Source of the DNA: Bacteroidaceae bacterium
Lineage (GTDB): Bacteria; Bacteroidota; Bacteroidia; Bacteroidales; Barnesiellaceae_A
DNA length: 47,284 nucleotides
NCBI GenBank assembly: GCA_017481745.1
Contig: JAFUOV010000022.1
Coordinates: forward strand, 1 to 47,284
Direction of reading: 5' to 3'
Under the pieces are notes generated by a model. That model made no database searches and was not told the DNA's origin. It saw only the letters and a list, made by a program, of their open reading frames with translations. The position numbers and the translations under genes are program-made. Shown in pieces: positions 8,667 through 19,700 of this stretch (position 1 is the first letter of the stretch; each line of letters opens with the position of its first letter).

Positions 8667-11600
8667 TTAGAATGTGATGTTAAGACCTACTACATACATG
8701 CGAGTAGCGGGATAGTAGTCGCCCATCTCGGGGTCATAACCCTTAAAGTTGGTTGCAGTGAAGAGGTTATTACCTGTAACATAGAGGCGAAGGTTCTCGA
8801 TGTAAGCCTTGCGAGTGAGCTTGGCAGGGAATGTATAAGACAATGTGATGTTAGACAAGCGGAAGAACGAAGCATCTTGCAATGCGATAGATGTTTCACC
8901 GCGAGAGTAACGACCACCGATGTAGGCTGCACGAGGAATAGTTGTGCTGGGGTTCTCGGGAGTCCAACGGTCGAGAATGTCCATGTGGGCAGTACCAACG
9001 GGCATACCGGCTGTGTTGAGCAAGCCTTCGTACAACCAGCTGATTTGCTTACCACCATAAGAGTAGTTGCAGAATACGTCAAGCGCAAGACCCTTCCAGC
9101 TCAAGTTGGTAGAAAGACCACCATAGAACAAAGGATCGGAGCTGCCGCATATTACGCGGTCTTTGTCGTCGATAAAGCCGTCGTCGTTTTGGTCTTTGGG
9201 CAATACATCACCCGGCTCGATAACACGACCGGTAGCTTTTGAGTATTTCTCTGCCAAAGCGCGGTCTTCGGGAGTATCTTGTACGATGCGGTCAAACTCG
9301 TAGAGGTAGTAGTTGTTGATAGACTCGCCGATAAAGAGGTTACCGGTAGATTGTACCTCGTTGCCGCTATAGCCACCCAAGTTGTAGATGTGGTCTACAT
9401 CGTCATAGAGGCTTGTGATGCGGTTTTTGTCCAATGAGAGGTTGAAGCCGATAGACCAGTTCCAATCTTTGGTTTCGATGGGTGTAGCGTTGATAGCAAA
9501 CTCAACACCTTGGTTGGTCAAGCAACCTACGTTGTCCATCTTGCGCACATAACCTGTCGAAGCAGCCATTGTACGCATCATCAACAAGTTTTCGTTGTCG
9601 ATATGGAAGTAGTCAACCGAGAAGTTCAAGCGGTCGTTCCATACGCCCAAGTCAAGACCTACGTTCACTTGTTTTTGCTCTTCCCAGCGGAGGTCGGGGT
9701 TACCAAACTCACCACCGTTAGAGAGGATTGTGCTCTCCAAGCTGATGCCGGGGTTGAAGAGGGTGTAGTAGCGATAGCGGTCGATATTTTGGTTACCGGC
9801 AACACCATAACCTACGCGCAGGCGCAAGTTATTAATATCGCGTACATCATCCATAAAGTGCTCGTTGGCGATGTTCCAAGAGGCAGCAACTGAGGGGAAG
9901 AAACCCCACTTGTTGTTGGGACCAAACTTAGACGAGCCATCGAAACGACCTGTCAAAGTGATGTAGTAGCGAGAGTCGAATGTATAGTTGGCACGCAACA
10001 TGAAAGAGGTGAGTGTCGATGCCCAGAAGTCCGATGCATAGTAAACGTGCTCTTTGTCCGAAGCACCGCCCATGTTCTTGTAGCTGAAGAGGTCGTTGCC
10101 ATAGCCTTGAGCATTTATTTGGTTGTAGTTGCCCGACAAGCGAGAGTAGCTCATAGAGAACAATGCTGCTACGCGGTGTACCTCGTTGAAGGTGTTGTTG
10201 TAAGATACCGAGTTATCCCATGCCCACTCTACGTTGCGACCTTTCTTTTGTACCGATTGTCCGTCGCAACCTTGGTTGATACTGTTGGCTGACTTGGTGC
10301 CGTAGTATGAGTAGTCTTCATAGTTCTGATAGTTCAACGAGAAAGTAGAACGGATGTCAAGACCCTTCAAGGGGTTGATGTTTACGTAAGACGAGCTCAA
10401 CAAACGCGATTGAATGAGGTCGCGGTCGATGTATTGAGTGAGAAGGGGGTTGGTAGTACTTTGGTTCTCTATTTTACCAATGGGCATGAAAGTGTAGTCT
10501 TCGCTGGGCTCGAGCAACAAACAAGCATTGAGGGCACTATAGAAAATATCGGCCTTGCTGGGTTGTTGTTCCGAGTAAGAGAAGGTGTTGTTTGTACCCA
10601 CTTTCAACCACGATTTGATGGGTTGCTCAACATTTACTTTACCGGTAATTCTCTTATAACCGGTGTCGATTACTTGACCTTTTTGGTCGTTGAAACCTGC
10701 CGAAATGTATACGCTACCGCCGTTGCCGGTGGCTTTAGAGAACTCGAGTGAGTGGTTTTGTTGGAAACCGGGTTGTGTTACCAAGTCGACCCAGTCGTAG
10801 CGGAGTGCATCGTGAGCAATGTTGGGGTTTGCCTCTTGCATGGCAAGGAATTGCTCATAAGCTGCCAACTCACCGGCCGAGAAAGCAAGATTTCGGTTGG
10901 CACTGGTAGTATAGAAAGATCTTTCGGCATACTTTTGTACTTGCTCTTCGGTTTTGTTGGGGTTTTCGTGGCGATATTGGTTGGTGTATGACTCGGCGCG
11001 GAGCTCAAAGAGTTCGATACCGTTGATAGTAGGAATTTTCTTGGTGAAGTCTTGGAAACCTACCCAACCGTTGTATGTGAGACGACCCTCTTTGTCTTTA
11101 CCTTTCTTGGTAGTGATGACGATAACACCATTGGCACCACGCGCACCGTAGATGGCAGTTGCCGAGGCATCTTTGAGCACGTCGATAGACTCGATGTCGT
11201 TGGGGTTCAAGGCATCATAACCGTTATCCATTACAAGACCGTCGACAACGTAGATGGGACTTGTACCGTACGAGATAGAGTTGTTACCGCGCACCTTGAT
11301 AGCAGCTGTTTCACCGGGACGAGGGCTACTCTGAACGTATACACCCGATACTTTACCTTGCAAAGCTTGGTTGATATCGGCAGTAGGAACGTTTTTGATA
11401 GACTCGGCTGTTACGTGTTGTACGGCACCGGTAAGGTCGCTCTTCTTCATAGCAACACCCACCACAACAACTTCTTGCATCTCAATGGCATTTTCGCTCA
11501 TTTGGATGGTCATGGTCTTGTTGGGTGTGGCATTGTATTCGGCGGTGTTGTAACCAACGTAAGAGAATACCAATACGTCTTTGGCATTTGCTTTGATGTT

Positions 11601-11777
11601 GAAGTTACCGTCAATGTCGGTCATTGTACCGACCGATTGACCTTTCACCATGACACTAACACCTACCAAAGGCTCGTCGGTGTTCTTGTCATAAACAACT
11701 CCCTTGACTTGTGCAAAAGCCATGGTAGGAAGTGTCATCAATAGCACAAAAAGTGTCTTTGTTAATAACTGTTTCAT
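8667..11777 (-). CDS. susC: SusC/RagA family TonB-dependent outer-membrane transporter
   Basis: This 1036-residue protein imports oligosaccharides across the outer membrane using TonB energy. After a signal peptide (cleavage near AFAQ) comes a carboxypeptidase-regulatory-like domain (VKGVVYDKNTDEPLVGVSV to about residue 95). Next are a TonB-box-like VVVVGVAMKK and the plug domain with SPIYVVDG, SIDVLKDASATAIYGARG and ANGVIVITTKKG, all SusC hallmarks. The rest is a beta-barrel with many aromatic-rich strands, ending in a terminal aromatic (MYVVGLNITF). It starts 26 bases after the GH36 stop and is followed by susD after 19 bases, so GH36-susC-susD is one transcription unit. Confidence 0.97.
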   Translation of the reverse strand: MKQLLTKTLFVLLMTLPTMAFAQVKGVVYDKNTDEPLVGVSVMVKGQSVGTMTDIDGNFNIKANAKDVLVFSYVGYNTAEYNATPNKTMTIQMSENAIEMQEVVVVGVAMKKSDLTGAVQHVTAESIKNVPTADINQALQGKVSGVYVQSSPRPGETAAIKVRGNNSISYGTSPIYVVDGLVMDNGYDALNPNDIESIDVLKDASATAIYGARGANGVIVITTKKGKDKEGRLTYNGWVGFQDFTKKIPTINGIELFELRAESYTNQYRHENPNKTEEQVQKYAERSFYTTSANRNLAFSAGELAAYEQFLAMQEANPNIAHDALRYDWVDLVTQPGFQQNHSLEFSKATGNGGSVYISAGFNDQKGQVIDTGYKRITGKVNVEQPIKSWLKVGTNNTFSYSEQQPSKADIFYSALNACLLLEPSEDYTFMPIGKIENQSTTNPLLTQYIDRDLIQSRLLSSSYVNINPLKGLDIRSTFSLNYQNYEDYSYYGTKSANSINQGCDGQSVQKKGRNVEWAWDNSVSYNNTFNEVHRVAALFSMSYSRLSGNYNQINAQGYGNDLFSYKNMGGASDKEHVYYASDFWASTLTSFMLRANYTFDSRYYITLTGRFDGSSKFGPNNKWGFFPSVAASWNIANEHFMDDVRDINNLRLRVGYGVAGNQNIDRYRYYTLFNPGISLESTILSNGGEFGNPDLRWEEQKQVNVGLDLGVWNDRLNFSVDYFHIDNENLLMMRTMAASTGYVRKMDNVGCLTNQGVEFAINATPIETKDWNWSIGFNLSLDKNRITSLYDDVDHIYNLGGYSGNEVQSTGNLFIGESINNYYLYEFDRIVQDTPEDRALAEKYSKATGRVIEPGDVLPKDQNDDGFIDDKDRVICGSSDPLFYGGLSTNLSWKGLALDVFCNYSYGGKQISWLYEGLLNTAGMPVGTAHMDILDRWTPENPSTTIPRAAYIGGRYSRGETSIALQDASFFRLSNITLSYTFPAKLTRKAYIENLRLYVTGNNLFTATNFKGYDPEMGDYYPATRMYVVGLNITF

Positions 11778-11803
11778 AGCATTTATTGTTTGATTGTGGT
11801 TGT

Positions 11804-13984
11804 TTATTCGGCTGTGAGGCGGATAATCTTACTCTCAAATTGGTTGTACATGGGGAAGCGTATACCATATTTCATAAGATACTCGCCGGTGTACGACTTG
11901 CCTTCCAATTCGTTGAACCAACTCCACTTGTTGGGCTCTTTGTTCAACTCGTTGAGGCGATAGGTCTTGTTGGGATCCAAGCCCTTGAGGTACAATACTT
12001 GATTGTTGCCACCATTGATTACTTTCTCCAACAAGTAGGTGAATACGACAGCATCTTGCTTGTCTTCGCTTACGTACATCATCGCTGTGCGAGGATTGGT
12101 GTATGGCGAGAGTAGGCGATAGAGGTCGCCATGTTGTACTATCTCGCGGAAAGTGTAGTACTCTTTGATAGCGTTTTTAGAAAACTCTTTCTCTTCTTCG
12201 GTCATGTTCATGGGTTGAACGTCCATACCCAACTTGGCAGACATGGCTACGTCGAAGCGGAATTTCAACGGAGTGACGCGACCTGTTTGGTGGCAGGGCG
12301 ATGCACTTACGTGGCTTGCCAATGCCATGGCGGGGAAGAATTGGGTTGTACCCCATTGGATGAAGATGCGGTTGTAGGCATCGGTGTTGTCGCTGATCCA
12401 GAACTCGTCGAAGTAGCGCAACGATGCATAGTCGATACGACCACCACCGCCCGAGCAGAGCATGATAGAAACGTCGGGGTGGTTGGCGCGTACACGCTCA
12501 AATACACTGTAAAGACCGCGTACATACTCTATCCACAAGTGCGATTGCTTGTCGGCGCTGAGGTAGAACGAGCCCGAGTTGGTGACAAAGCGGTTGCAGT
12601 CCCACTTAACGTAGGCTATGCCGGGGTTCTCTTTGAGTGTATTGTCGACTACCGAGAATACGTAGTCTTGTACTTTGGGGTTGCAAAGGTCGAGGATAAG
12701 CTGATTGCGGCTCAAGTCTATCTCGCGGTTGGGTTGTGTGATAACCCAATCGGGGTGTTTCTCGTAGAGTTCACTGCGGGGATTGACCATCTCGGGCTCC
12801 AACCATATACCAAACTTGATACCGTTGCGAGTGGCTTCTTTTACCAAATGACCGATGCCATTGGGCAATTTCTTGGTGTTGACCATCCAGTCGCCAAGAC
12901 CGGCATCGTCGTTGTTGCGAGGATATTTGCTGCCAAACCAACCGTCGTCGAGCAGGAACAACTCAAATCCCATCTCGGCAGCATCGCCGATGATGGTTGA
13001 GAGTATCTCTTCGTTGAAGTTGAAGTAGGTAGCCTCCCAGTTGTTGAGCAGGGTGGTGCGGGTGCGGTCGCCACGCCAGATGCCATATTTCTTTGCCCAG
13101 CGGTGGAAGTTGCGAGTAACTTCGCCTGTACCGTTGTTTGAGTATGAGTAGAGCATCTTGGGCGTCTCAAACACTTCGCCTTTGGCAAGTTGATATTGTC
13201 CGGCAAATGAGTTGATACCGCATATCACGTGCAAGTTGTCGAGGTTGTCGACGTCGAATGTCAAATTGAAACTACCGGGCCATGCCAATGTACCACCGAG
13301 TACACGACCGGCATCTTCTTGTGCGGGAGCATCAAGACCCAACAAGAAACAGCCATGAGCGTGTTGGTTGGAACGCACGCCCAATTTCGACTCTAAACTC
13401 TTGATGCCGCGAGTGAGTTGCATCTCGGTCATGTGCATCTCGTCTGCCCACTCACCGTAGAATTGTGTGAGATAGTAGGCTTTCTCCTCAAAGAAGAGGT
13501 GCGACGAAGCGTAGTTGTAGAGCATAACGGGCTTCTTCTCGTTGTGCGAGATAACTGTCCATGCCTCAATGACGTTCTCTTTGCCGTAGGCATTGAAGCA
13601 CAATTTTACGTCGAAGGGGAAGTAAGAGTCGCGTAATGCTATCTCGGTGTACTCTACGCCATCTTCTTTCATCTCGGTCTTGTGCGAAACGTAAACAAGC
13701 TCGGTAGAGGTGTTACCATCGGCGTGTACGGCACGCAATGCGGGCTCGTTTACATACGATGTGCCGAATGTGGGATAGGCATCGTGCTTGGTCATCTGTA
13801 CTTTCTCGGCGTTGCTTCCCATGGCTTCGCCAAAGTAGCATTGACGCAATTTGTTCTTCTGGTCGACCTTATAAACGAGCTGAATGTCGTTGGTCGAGAT
13901 AGTTACTACTTCATCAACGGCACGCGCTGTGGTAGCAGAGAATGCCATGATGAACGAAAGTAAATAGATAATCTTGCTTTTCAT
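11804..13984 (-). CDS. GH36 alpha-galactosidase
   Basis: This 726-residue enzyme removes terminal alpha-linked galactose. A signal peptide (MKSKIIYLLSFIMAFSATTARA) predicts periplasmic location; there is no lipobox and no T9SS tail. After an N-terminal beta-sandwich region, the barrel shows LLDDGWFG, DWMVNTKKLPNG and WLEPEMVNP. The nucleophile Asp is D462 in YVKWDCNR and the acid/base is D532 in WISDNTDAYNR; their 70-residue spacing agrees with well-known GH36 enzymes as I recall them. CSGGGGRIDYASLRYFDEFW is a classical family signature. The gene sits between GH95 and susC, so it belongs to the polysaccharide locus, and it likely trims imported oligosaccharides. Some GH36 members act on alpha-GalNAc; alpha-galactosidase is more likely here. 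Confidence 0.95.
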   Translation of the reverse strand: MKSKIIYLLSFIMAFSATTARAVDEVVTISTNDIQLVYKVDQKNKLRQCYFGEAMGSNAEKVQMTKHDAYPTFGTSYVNEPALRAVHADGNTSTELVYVSHKTEMKEDGVEYTEIALRDSYFPFDVKLCFNAYGKENVIEAWTVISHNEKKPVMLYNYASSHLFFEEKAYYLTQFYGEWADEMHMTEMQLTRGIKSLESKLGVRSNQHAHGCFLLGLDAPAQEDAGRVLGGTLAWPGSFNLTFDVDNLDNLHVICGINSFAGQYQLAKGEVFETPKMLYSYSNNGTGEVTRNFHRWAKKYGIWRGDRTRTTLLNNWEATYFNFNEEILSTIIGDAAEMGFELFLLDDGWFGSKYPRNNDDAGLGDWMVNTKKLPNGIGHLVKEATRNGIKFGIWLEPEMVNPRSELYEKHPDWVITQPNREIDLSRNQLILDLCNPKVQDYVFSVVDNTLKENPGIAYVKWDCNRFVTNSGSFYLSADKQSHLWIEYVRGLYSVFERVRANHPDVSIMLCSGGGGRIDYASLRYFDEFWISDNTDAYNRIFIQWGTTQFFPAMALASHVSASPCHQTGRVTPLKFRFDVAMSAKLGMDVQPMNMTEEEKEFSKNAIKEYYTFREIVQHGDLYRLLSPYTNPRTAMMYVSEDKQDAVVFTYLLEKVINGGNNQVLYLKGLDPNKTYRLNELNKEPNKWSWFNELEGKSYTGEYLMKYGIRFPMYNQFESKIIRLTAE

Positions 13985-14135
13985 GATAGGTATTTTTTGA
14001 TATTGATTATTCTCTTAATTAAGGCTCTCTATAAAATGCAAATAAAGCATATACTTCTTTAATTTAATATAGACATATTTGCTTTCTGTATGAACATTTT
14101 GCCTTTTGCTGATTGATTGGTTGTTTTTTTGGGGG

Positions 14136-16535
14136 TTACTTAATTATCACGCAATCACCATTATACAGCTCAATGCTGGCTATATTGTTTTCGTCGGTTT
14201 GGTGATTGACTTTTTTATCGTTGACATAGATGCTATATGAGCGGTTGTCGGGTAGCTTTATGTTGTAGGTGTTGTGGGTTTTAGCAACCATTTTTGCTAT
14301 GCTCAGTTGGCTATTTTTCCATTGGGCAGAAATCTCGGCGTTGCCTCTTACACACAATCCCTCAAATGAGCCATCTTTCCACTCCTTGGGTAGTGCGGGA
14401 AGTAGCTCGATGTAGCCTTTGTGGCTTTGCACGAGCATCTCGGCTATGGCGGCCGAACCTGCCATATTGGCATCGGGGCAGAAGATGTCTTGTGCAGCTC
14501 CGGCTATTCCGGCAGGCGATATGGTGAGTAAGTTGTTCTTTGTCAAGCCCGACAATAGTGCTTTGATACTGATGTTGGCATTCTCGCCGTCGCGTAGGCG
14601 GGCATAGTAGCATATTGTGTTGGCGCGACTCCATTCGGTGTCTTCCCAGCCTTCGGCATTGAGGCGGTTTTCGATGGTAGTACGGCAGGCGTTTTCCAAC
14701 TCGGGAGTGGTGATTTGTGCATAAGGGTAGAGACCCAACAGATGCGATGTGTGGCGGTGGTTGGGATGTCGCTCTTCGTAGTCGATATACCACTCTTGCA
14801 ACTGCCCTTTGCTGCCTATCTGGTAGGGAGGCAATAGGTCGACCGCGGCTTGCAGAGAGTCGGCAAAAGCGGTGTCTACGTTGTATTTTCGGCTGATGTC
14901 GATGAGTGATGTGAATAGCTCGTAAACGAGCGTGCGGTCTACGGTGGGCATCATTGTAAGGCAATATCCTCCACCATCGACAGTGAAGCTATTCTCGGGC
15001 GATATAGAGGGACCTGTGAGCAGGTATCCGGTGGCAGGGTCGGGGGTGAGGAAGTCGAGCAGGAATTGGGCATTCTCCTTCAGTATCGGATAGGCTTCGT
15101 GTAGCATGAAAGCGCTATCGAGCGTAAATCGGTAGTGCTCAACCATGTGCAAGGCAAGCCATGTGCCGCCGGTGGGAAATGCACCCCACCAATATGCACC
15201 GCTACAAGGGGTGTGTCCCCATGCGTTGGCGGTTGTGTGGGCTGTCCAGCCGCGAGTGCCGTAGGTCTCTCTGACGGTTTTGCGACCGGGCTCGACAAGC
15301 GATGCTGTGTAATCGAATAGGGGCGCGTTACACTCGGCAAGGTTGCATACGTTGGCGTTCCAATAGTTCTGTTGCGTGTTGATGTCGAGGTGGTAATCGC
15401 AAGTCCATGCCATATTGCATGCCAAGTTGTCATTCCACAGACCTTGCAGATTGAGCGGCAGTGGCGAATTTTCACGCGAACCGGCAATGAGCAGGTATCG
15501 TCCATATTGCATGAACAAGGCTGTCAGCCCGTTATCGGTGGCTCCGCCGGCAACAGCCTCGCGGCGTTGGTCGGTAGGGATGAATGACTTTTTGTGGTCG
15601 CCAAGGTCGATTTTTACCCTTGAGAAGAGTGCGCTGTGGTCTTCCACGTGAGTTTGTCGCAGGGTTTCGTAAGACTGTTGCATAGCCACATCAATAGCGC
15701 TTGATGTGGCTGCTGCATAGTCTTTGCGCGAGTAATCGGTGTTGAGATTGTAGTATAGGACAACCTCGTCGGCTTCTCTTACAGATAAAGTGCTCTCGTT
15801 CATGGTAGTATGACCGCCAACGGGCTCTACGCACAAAACACCGGTGTAATTTACTCCGCGCTTTTTACCCTTAACAACTTCTGTCGAACCATTAAAAACT
15901 ACTTTTTTACCTTCTATAATATCTATTTTTGTCTCTTTGTTGAAATCGAATGTGATGTCAAATCCTACAGCTCCGGGCTTGTCGGCAGCAATTCTAATGA
16001 CCATTATATCGGCGGGATTTGAACAGAATATTTCGCGGCGATAAGCTGTGTCGGCAACGTTGTACGTAACGAGCGCTGTTGCCGATTCCAAGTTGAGGCT
16101 GCGGATGTAATTTTCTACTTGTGGCGAGTGGGTGAAGTGCAGTTTCATGTCGCCAACAGGAATGTGTGTGCCGAAGTTGGCATTATTTCCTACAAGATAG
16201 GTGTTGCCCAGGTCGTGTAGCTTGGCATAGTCGCCTCTGAAGAAGCAGTCGCGCATCTCTTGCAATTGCTTTGCGCCACCCTTGGGGTTCTGATTTTCAT
16301 CATAACTGCCTGTCCAGAATGTTATTTCGTTGAGTGCTATCGTTTCGTCATTGATACCGCCATAAACCATAGCGCCAAGGCGACCGTTACCAAGGGGTAA
16401 GGCATCAATCCATTGCTCGGCGGGCTCGTCGTAGAAGATGGTTAATGGAGCTGGTTCATTGGGCGATGTGCAGGCAATCGTTATAAGCGACGATACCAGT
16501 ATAATGGAGAAATTACGTATCAAATAGGCGTTCAT
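14136..16535 (-). CDS. GH95 family glycosidase lipoprotein (alpha-L-fucosidase or alpha-L-galactosidase)
   Basis: The preferred start at 16533-16535 gives a 799-residue lipoprotein with lipobox ITIAC, Cys at residue 22; an upstream in-frame ATG at 16568 would add 11 residues and spoil the signal. The GH95 N-terminal signature is clear: ALPLGNGRLGAMVYGG near residue 46 and IALNEITFWTGSYDEN. The likely acid is Glu514 in GPSISPENSF. The usual Asn pair region reads LDINTQQNYWNAN (Asp384, Asn386), and the segment that is normally FQIDGNFG reads IFCPDANMAG, keeping an Asp at 688. These changes make simple alpha-1,2-fucosidase activity less certain. First enzyme gene after the HTCS, 193 bases away, with candidate operator repeats in between. 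Confidence 0.9.
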   Translation of the reverse strand: MNAYLIRNFSIILVSSLITIACTSPNEPAPLTIFYDEPAEQWIDALPLGNGRLGAMVYGGINDETIALNEITFWTGSYDENQNPKGGAKQLQEMRDCFFRGDYAKLHDLGNTYLVGNNANFGTHIPVGDMKLHFTHSPQVENYIRSLNLESATALVTYNVADTAYRREIFCSNPADIMVIRIAADKPGAVGFDITFDFNKETKIDIIEGKKVVFNGSTEVVKGKKRGVNYTGVLCVEPVGGHTTMNESTLSVREADEVVLYYNLNTDYSRKDYAAATSSAIDVAMQQSYETLRQTHVEDHSALFSRVKIDLGDHKKSFIPTDQRREAVAGGATDNGLTALFMQYGRYLLIAGSRENSPLPLNLQGLWNDNLACNMAWTCDYHLDINTQQNYWNANVCNLAECNAPLFDYTASLVEPGRKTVRETYGTRGWTAHTTANAWGHTPCSGAYWWGAFPTGGTWLALHMVEHYRFTLDSAFMLHEAYPILKENAQFLLDFLTPDPATGYLLTGPSISPENSFTVDGGGYCLTMMPTVDRTLVYELFTSLIDISRKYNVDTAFADSLQAAVDLLPPYQIGSKGQLQEWYIDYEERHPNHRHTSHLLGLYPYAQITTPELENACRTTIENRLNAEGWEDTEWSRANTICYYARLRDGENANISIKALLSGLTKNNLLTISPAGIAGAAQDIFCPDANMAGSAAIAEMLVQSHKGYIELLPALPKEWKDGSFEGLCVRGNAEISAQWKNSQLSIAKMVAKTHNTYNIKLPDNRSYSIYVNDKKVNHQTDENNIASIELYNGDCVIIK

Positions 16536-16620
16536 GGTATGTATGGCTTTATCAGTTTTACAATGCAAAAATGCAAGTTTCTATCCATACTTTTTGTGAA
16601 CAACTTGACCTATTAATTTT

Positions 16621-16687
16621 ACATTTGTATCAATATGCGTAGTGTATCCTTGATTTGATACATTTGTTGTATATGTGATACAAATGT
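16621..16687 (-). promoter_or_regulatory. Candidate HTCS operator: three copies of an ATTTGTATCA-like site
   Basis: Between the HTCS gene and GH95 are three copies of one motif. Read on the minus strand they are ACATTTGTATCA (16687-16676), ACAAATGTATCA (16666-16655) and an inverted copy TGATACAAATGT (16632-16621). The first two are direct repeats 21 bp apart, two helical turns, as expected for an AraC-type dimer; the first and third form a perfect 12-bp inverted repeat. A degenerate -7 box (CATTTTTG, 16566-16573) lies downstream, about 30 bases before the GH95 start, and no good -33 box was seen, consistent with an activator-dependent promoter. The assignment to this HTCS is inference. Confidence 0.55.
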
Positions 16688-16728
16688 TTTATTTTGTAAA
16701 ATGTAACATCTGTTATATTCGGTAGTGC

Positions 16729-19700
16729 CTACTTTTGCCTCTCACGCTGCTGATTGACAAATACTTTGGGCATTACGCCAAATTGTTTTTGGAACAGACG
16801 GCTGAAGTATGATGGTGTGTTGATACCCACCATAGCGCCGGCTTCGGCAATAGATGTCTTGCCTTCGCTGAGCAGTTGTGCTGCTCGTTGCAGGCGTGCG
16901 ACACGAATGTACTCGACCGGTGGGAGGTTGAACAGCACCTTCATCTTGCGGTGAAGAACGGTGCGGCTCATATTGAGGTTGGCAGCAAGTTTTTCGACGT
17001 TGAAGTCTTCGTTGTGCATGTTCTTCTGTACCTCCTCGGCTATACGTTGCATCAACTCTTCGTCGGCTTTGGTGTGCTGGGTATTCATCTTGCCCGAGAT
17101 GGGGCGACGTATCAGCGATTCTCGCTCTATCTGGCGGTTGGCAAGCAGGTTGTTGACACGTGCTACAAGGTAAGCAAAAGAGAAAGGCTTTTCCATATAT
17201 GCATCGGCTCCCTGCTCGATACCAAACAGCTTGCTCTTGATGTCGTTTTGTGCCGACAAAAGTATCACAGGTATGTGGTTGTATTCGGGCATACTCTTGA
17301 TGCGGCGGCACAACTCGAAACCATCCATCCGAGGCATCATTACATCGCTCACAACAATGTGTATCACTTCGCGCGATAGTACGCCGAGAGCCTCTTCTCC
17401 ATCGTGTGCTTGGTGTACGATAAACTTGTCGCTCAAGCGGTCTACCAAGAACGATAACAACTCGGGGTTGTCGTCGACTACAAGTACCGAACAACCTGAC
17501 ATGTCGAACAATCCCGATTCTTCTTTCAGGGCATCGTAGTGGGTGATAGGTGCCTCGTTGTCGGCTGTATTCCAGATGATTACATCGCTCTGTGAGCAGG
17601 GTAATGCGCAGGTGAATATGTTGTACTTGCCATCGGGCGATACGTCGAGCGATAGGTAGCCCTTGTGTAGCTCTACAATCGAGCGCGCCAAAGATAGTCC
17701 CAGCCCCACGCCCGAGCTCTCTTCGTCGAGTTGGTAGAAAGGCTCGAATATGCGTGAGCGTTTGTCGGGCTGAATGATTTCGCCGTCGGTGTATACCGAT
17801 ATGTTTATCATCTCCTCTTCGTGGGTCAATGTTACTTTTATGGTATGAGCGGCATATTTCAATCCGTTGTTCAGCAAGTTGCTCAATACTTTGGTAACTT
17901 CTTCTCGGTCGATGGGGATGATAAACTCTTTTATGTCGCTCTCTACGACAATGCTTTTGCCTGCTTGGTTTATTGAGGGCTCAAAGCGTGTTACGGTTTC
18001 GTCCAGCAGTTTCTTGATATCTTGCATCGTGTAGTTGAGACTGAGACGGTTGCCCTCAATCTTGCGGAAGTCGAGCAACTGATTGATAAGTGTCAGCAAT
18101 CGGTTGGTGTTCATCTCCATTACCTGCAACAATTTCTTGGCGCTCATATCCTCGATGTTCATATTCAATAGGCTCTCGAGTGGCGCTTTGATGAGCGACA
18201 ATGGGGTCTTTATTTCGTGCGCAATAGAGGTGAAAAATGCTACTTTCGAGCTGTATAGCTCTTTTTCTTTTCTTATTTCAAGTAGGTTGTATTCACGTTG
18301 CGCTTTCTGGCGGTTGCGCTCTTGCAGTCTATTGATGAATGAGTATGTAACTACAATGAGCAGTAGTAGATATACGGTGTATGCATAAACAGTTTTCCAC
18401 CAAGGAGGTGTGATGACTACCGATACACTTGCTCCATCTTTGACCCATTGTCCCTTATTGTTGGCGTATTGCACTTCAAAGGTATATTGTCCCGGAGGCA
18501 GTTGCGAGTAGGTGGCTTTGGTTGCGTTGGTAATAACCCACTCTTTGTCGATGCCTTGCATGCGGTAGCGGTATTGGTTGTTGGCGGGCGAAACATAGTC
18601 GAGCGCTACATATTCCAATACCAGATTGTTTTGCTTGTAGTTGAGCTCAATCTTGTCGGTCGTATGTATTGATGTTTTCAGTATCGAGTCGGCATCGCCT
18701 ACTGCAATAGACTTATTATGTATCTGTAGACCTGTGATATATACATTTGACTTGCTGTCGCCCATGTCGATATTGTAGGGGTCAAATACCAATAGACCGT
18801 CGATACTGCCAAAATAGAATGTGCCGTCTTGGGCTTTCAGTGCCGATTTGTAGTTAAATTGATTACTCAACAACCCATCGTCTTTGGTGTATACTTGTAT
18901 ATCTTTGGTTGTGGGATTGAAGCACACAAGACCTTTGTTTGTACCAAACCATAAGTTGTGTAGCGAGTCTTCCAATATCTTGTAGCTTACGTTGTCGGGT
19001 AGACCGTCTTTCTCGGTAAAGGTGGTGAAATTGCCCTTCTGGCTGTTGTAACGGCACACGCCGCCACGGTCGGTTGCAAACCATATATCGCCTCGGCTGT
19101 CGACGGTTATGCTGCTTACCGAGTTGGAGCTGAGGGTGGTAGAGTCGTTGGTATGGCTGGTGAATTTGCGCAATTTTTTGTCTTTCAGGTTGTAACACCA
19201 CACGCCGCTACCCATAGTTGCAATCCATATCTGTTTGTGATTGTCCTCGGCTATATCGTATATGTAGCCATAGCCAAACTCGCTCATGCGCTTAAATTGG
19301 CGATTGTCGTCGGGAGCGTAGTAGATGCCCCACGAATTGCCCAGCCAATATCCGCCTTGCGAGTCCTTGAAAATGGCGCATACACTCTGCTCGTCGTGTA
19401 GGTTGAGGGCGTGCCCCGATATAAACTTTACACTATTGTTGTCGATGTTGAATATCTCCATGCCTTGCTTGAAGATGCCGCAATATACAGCATCATCCTC
19501 GGCATACATGGCAAGGGTCGAATGGGTAGTGCTTACGACACCTCTCTTGGAGATAAATTGGTTGGTCTTCGGGTCGTAGACATGCACACCGTTATCGTCA
19601 GAACCAATCCATATGCGACCATAGCGGTCTTCGCACATCTCGTGTATACGGCGGCTTTTGAGCGAATTGGGCTGGTTTGTTGGAAAGTATTTTCGGAAGT

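Noticed and set aside
11052..11744. A 230-codon frame antisense to susC
   Set aside because: It mirrors the SusC N-terminal codons and shows no signal, motif or start context. It is a codon-usage shadow.
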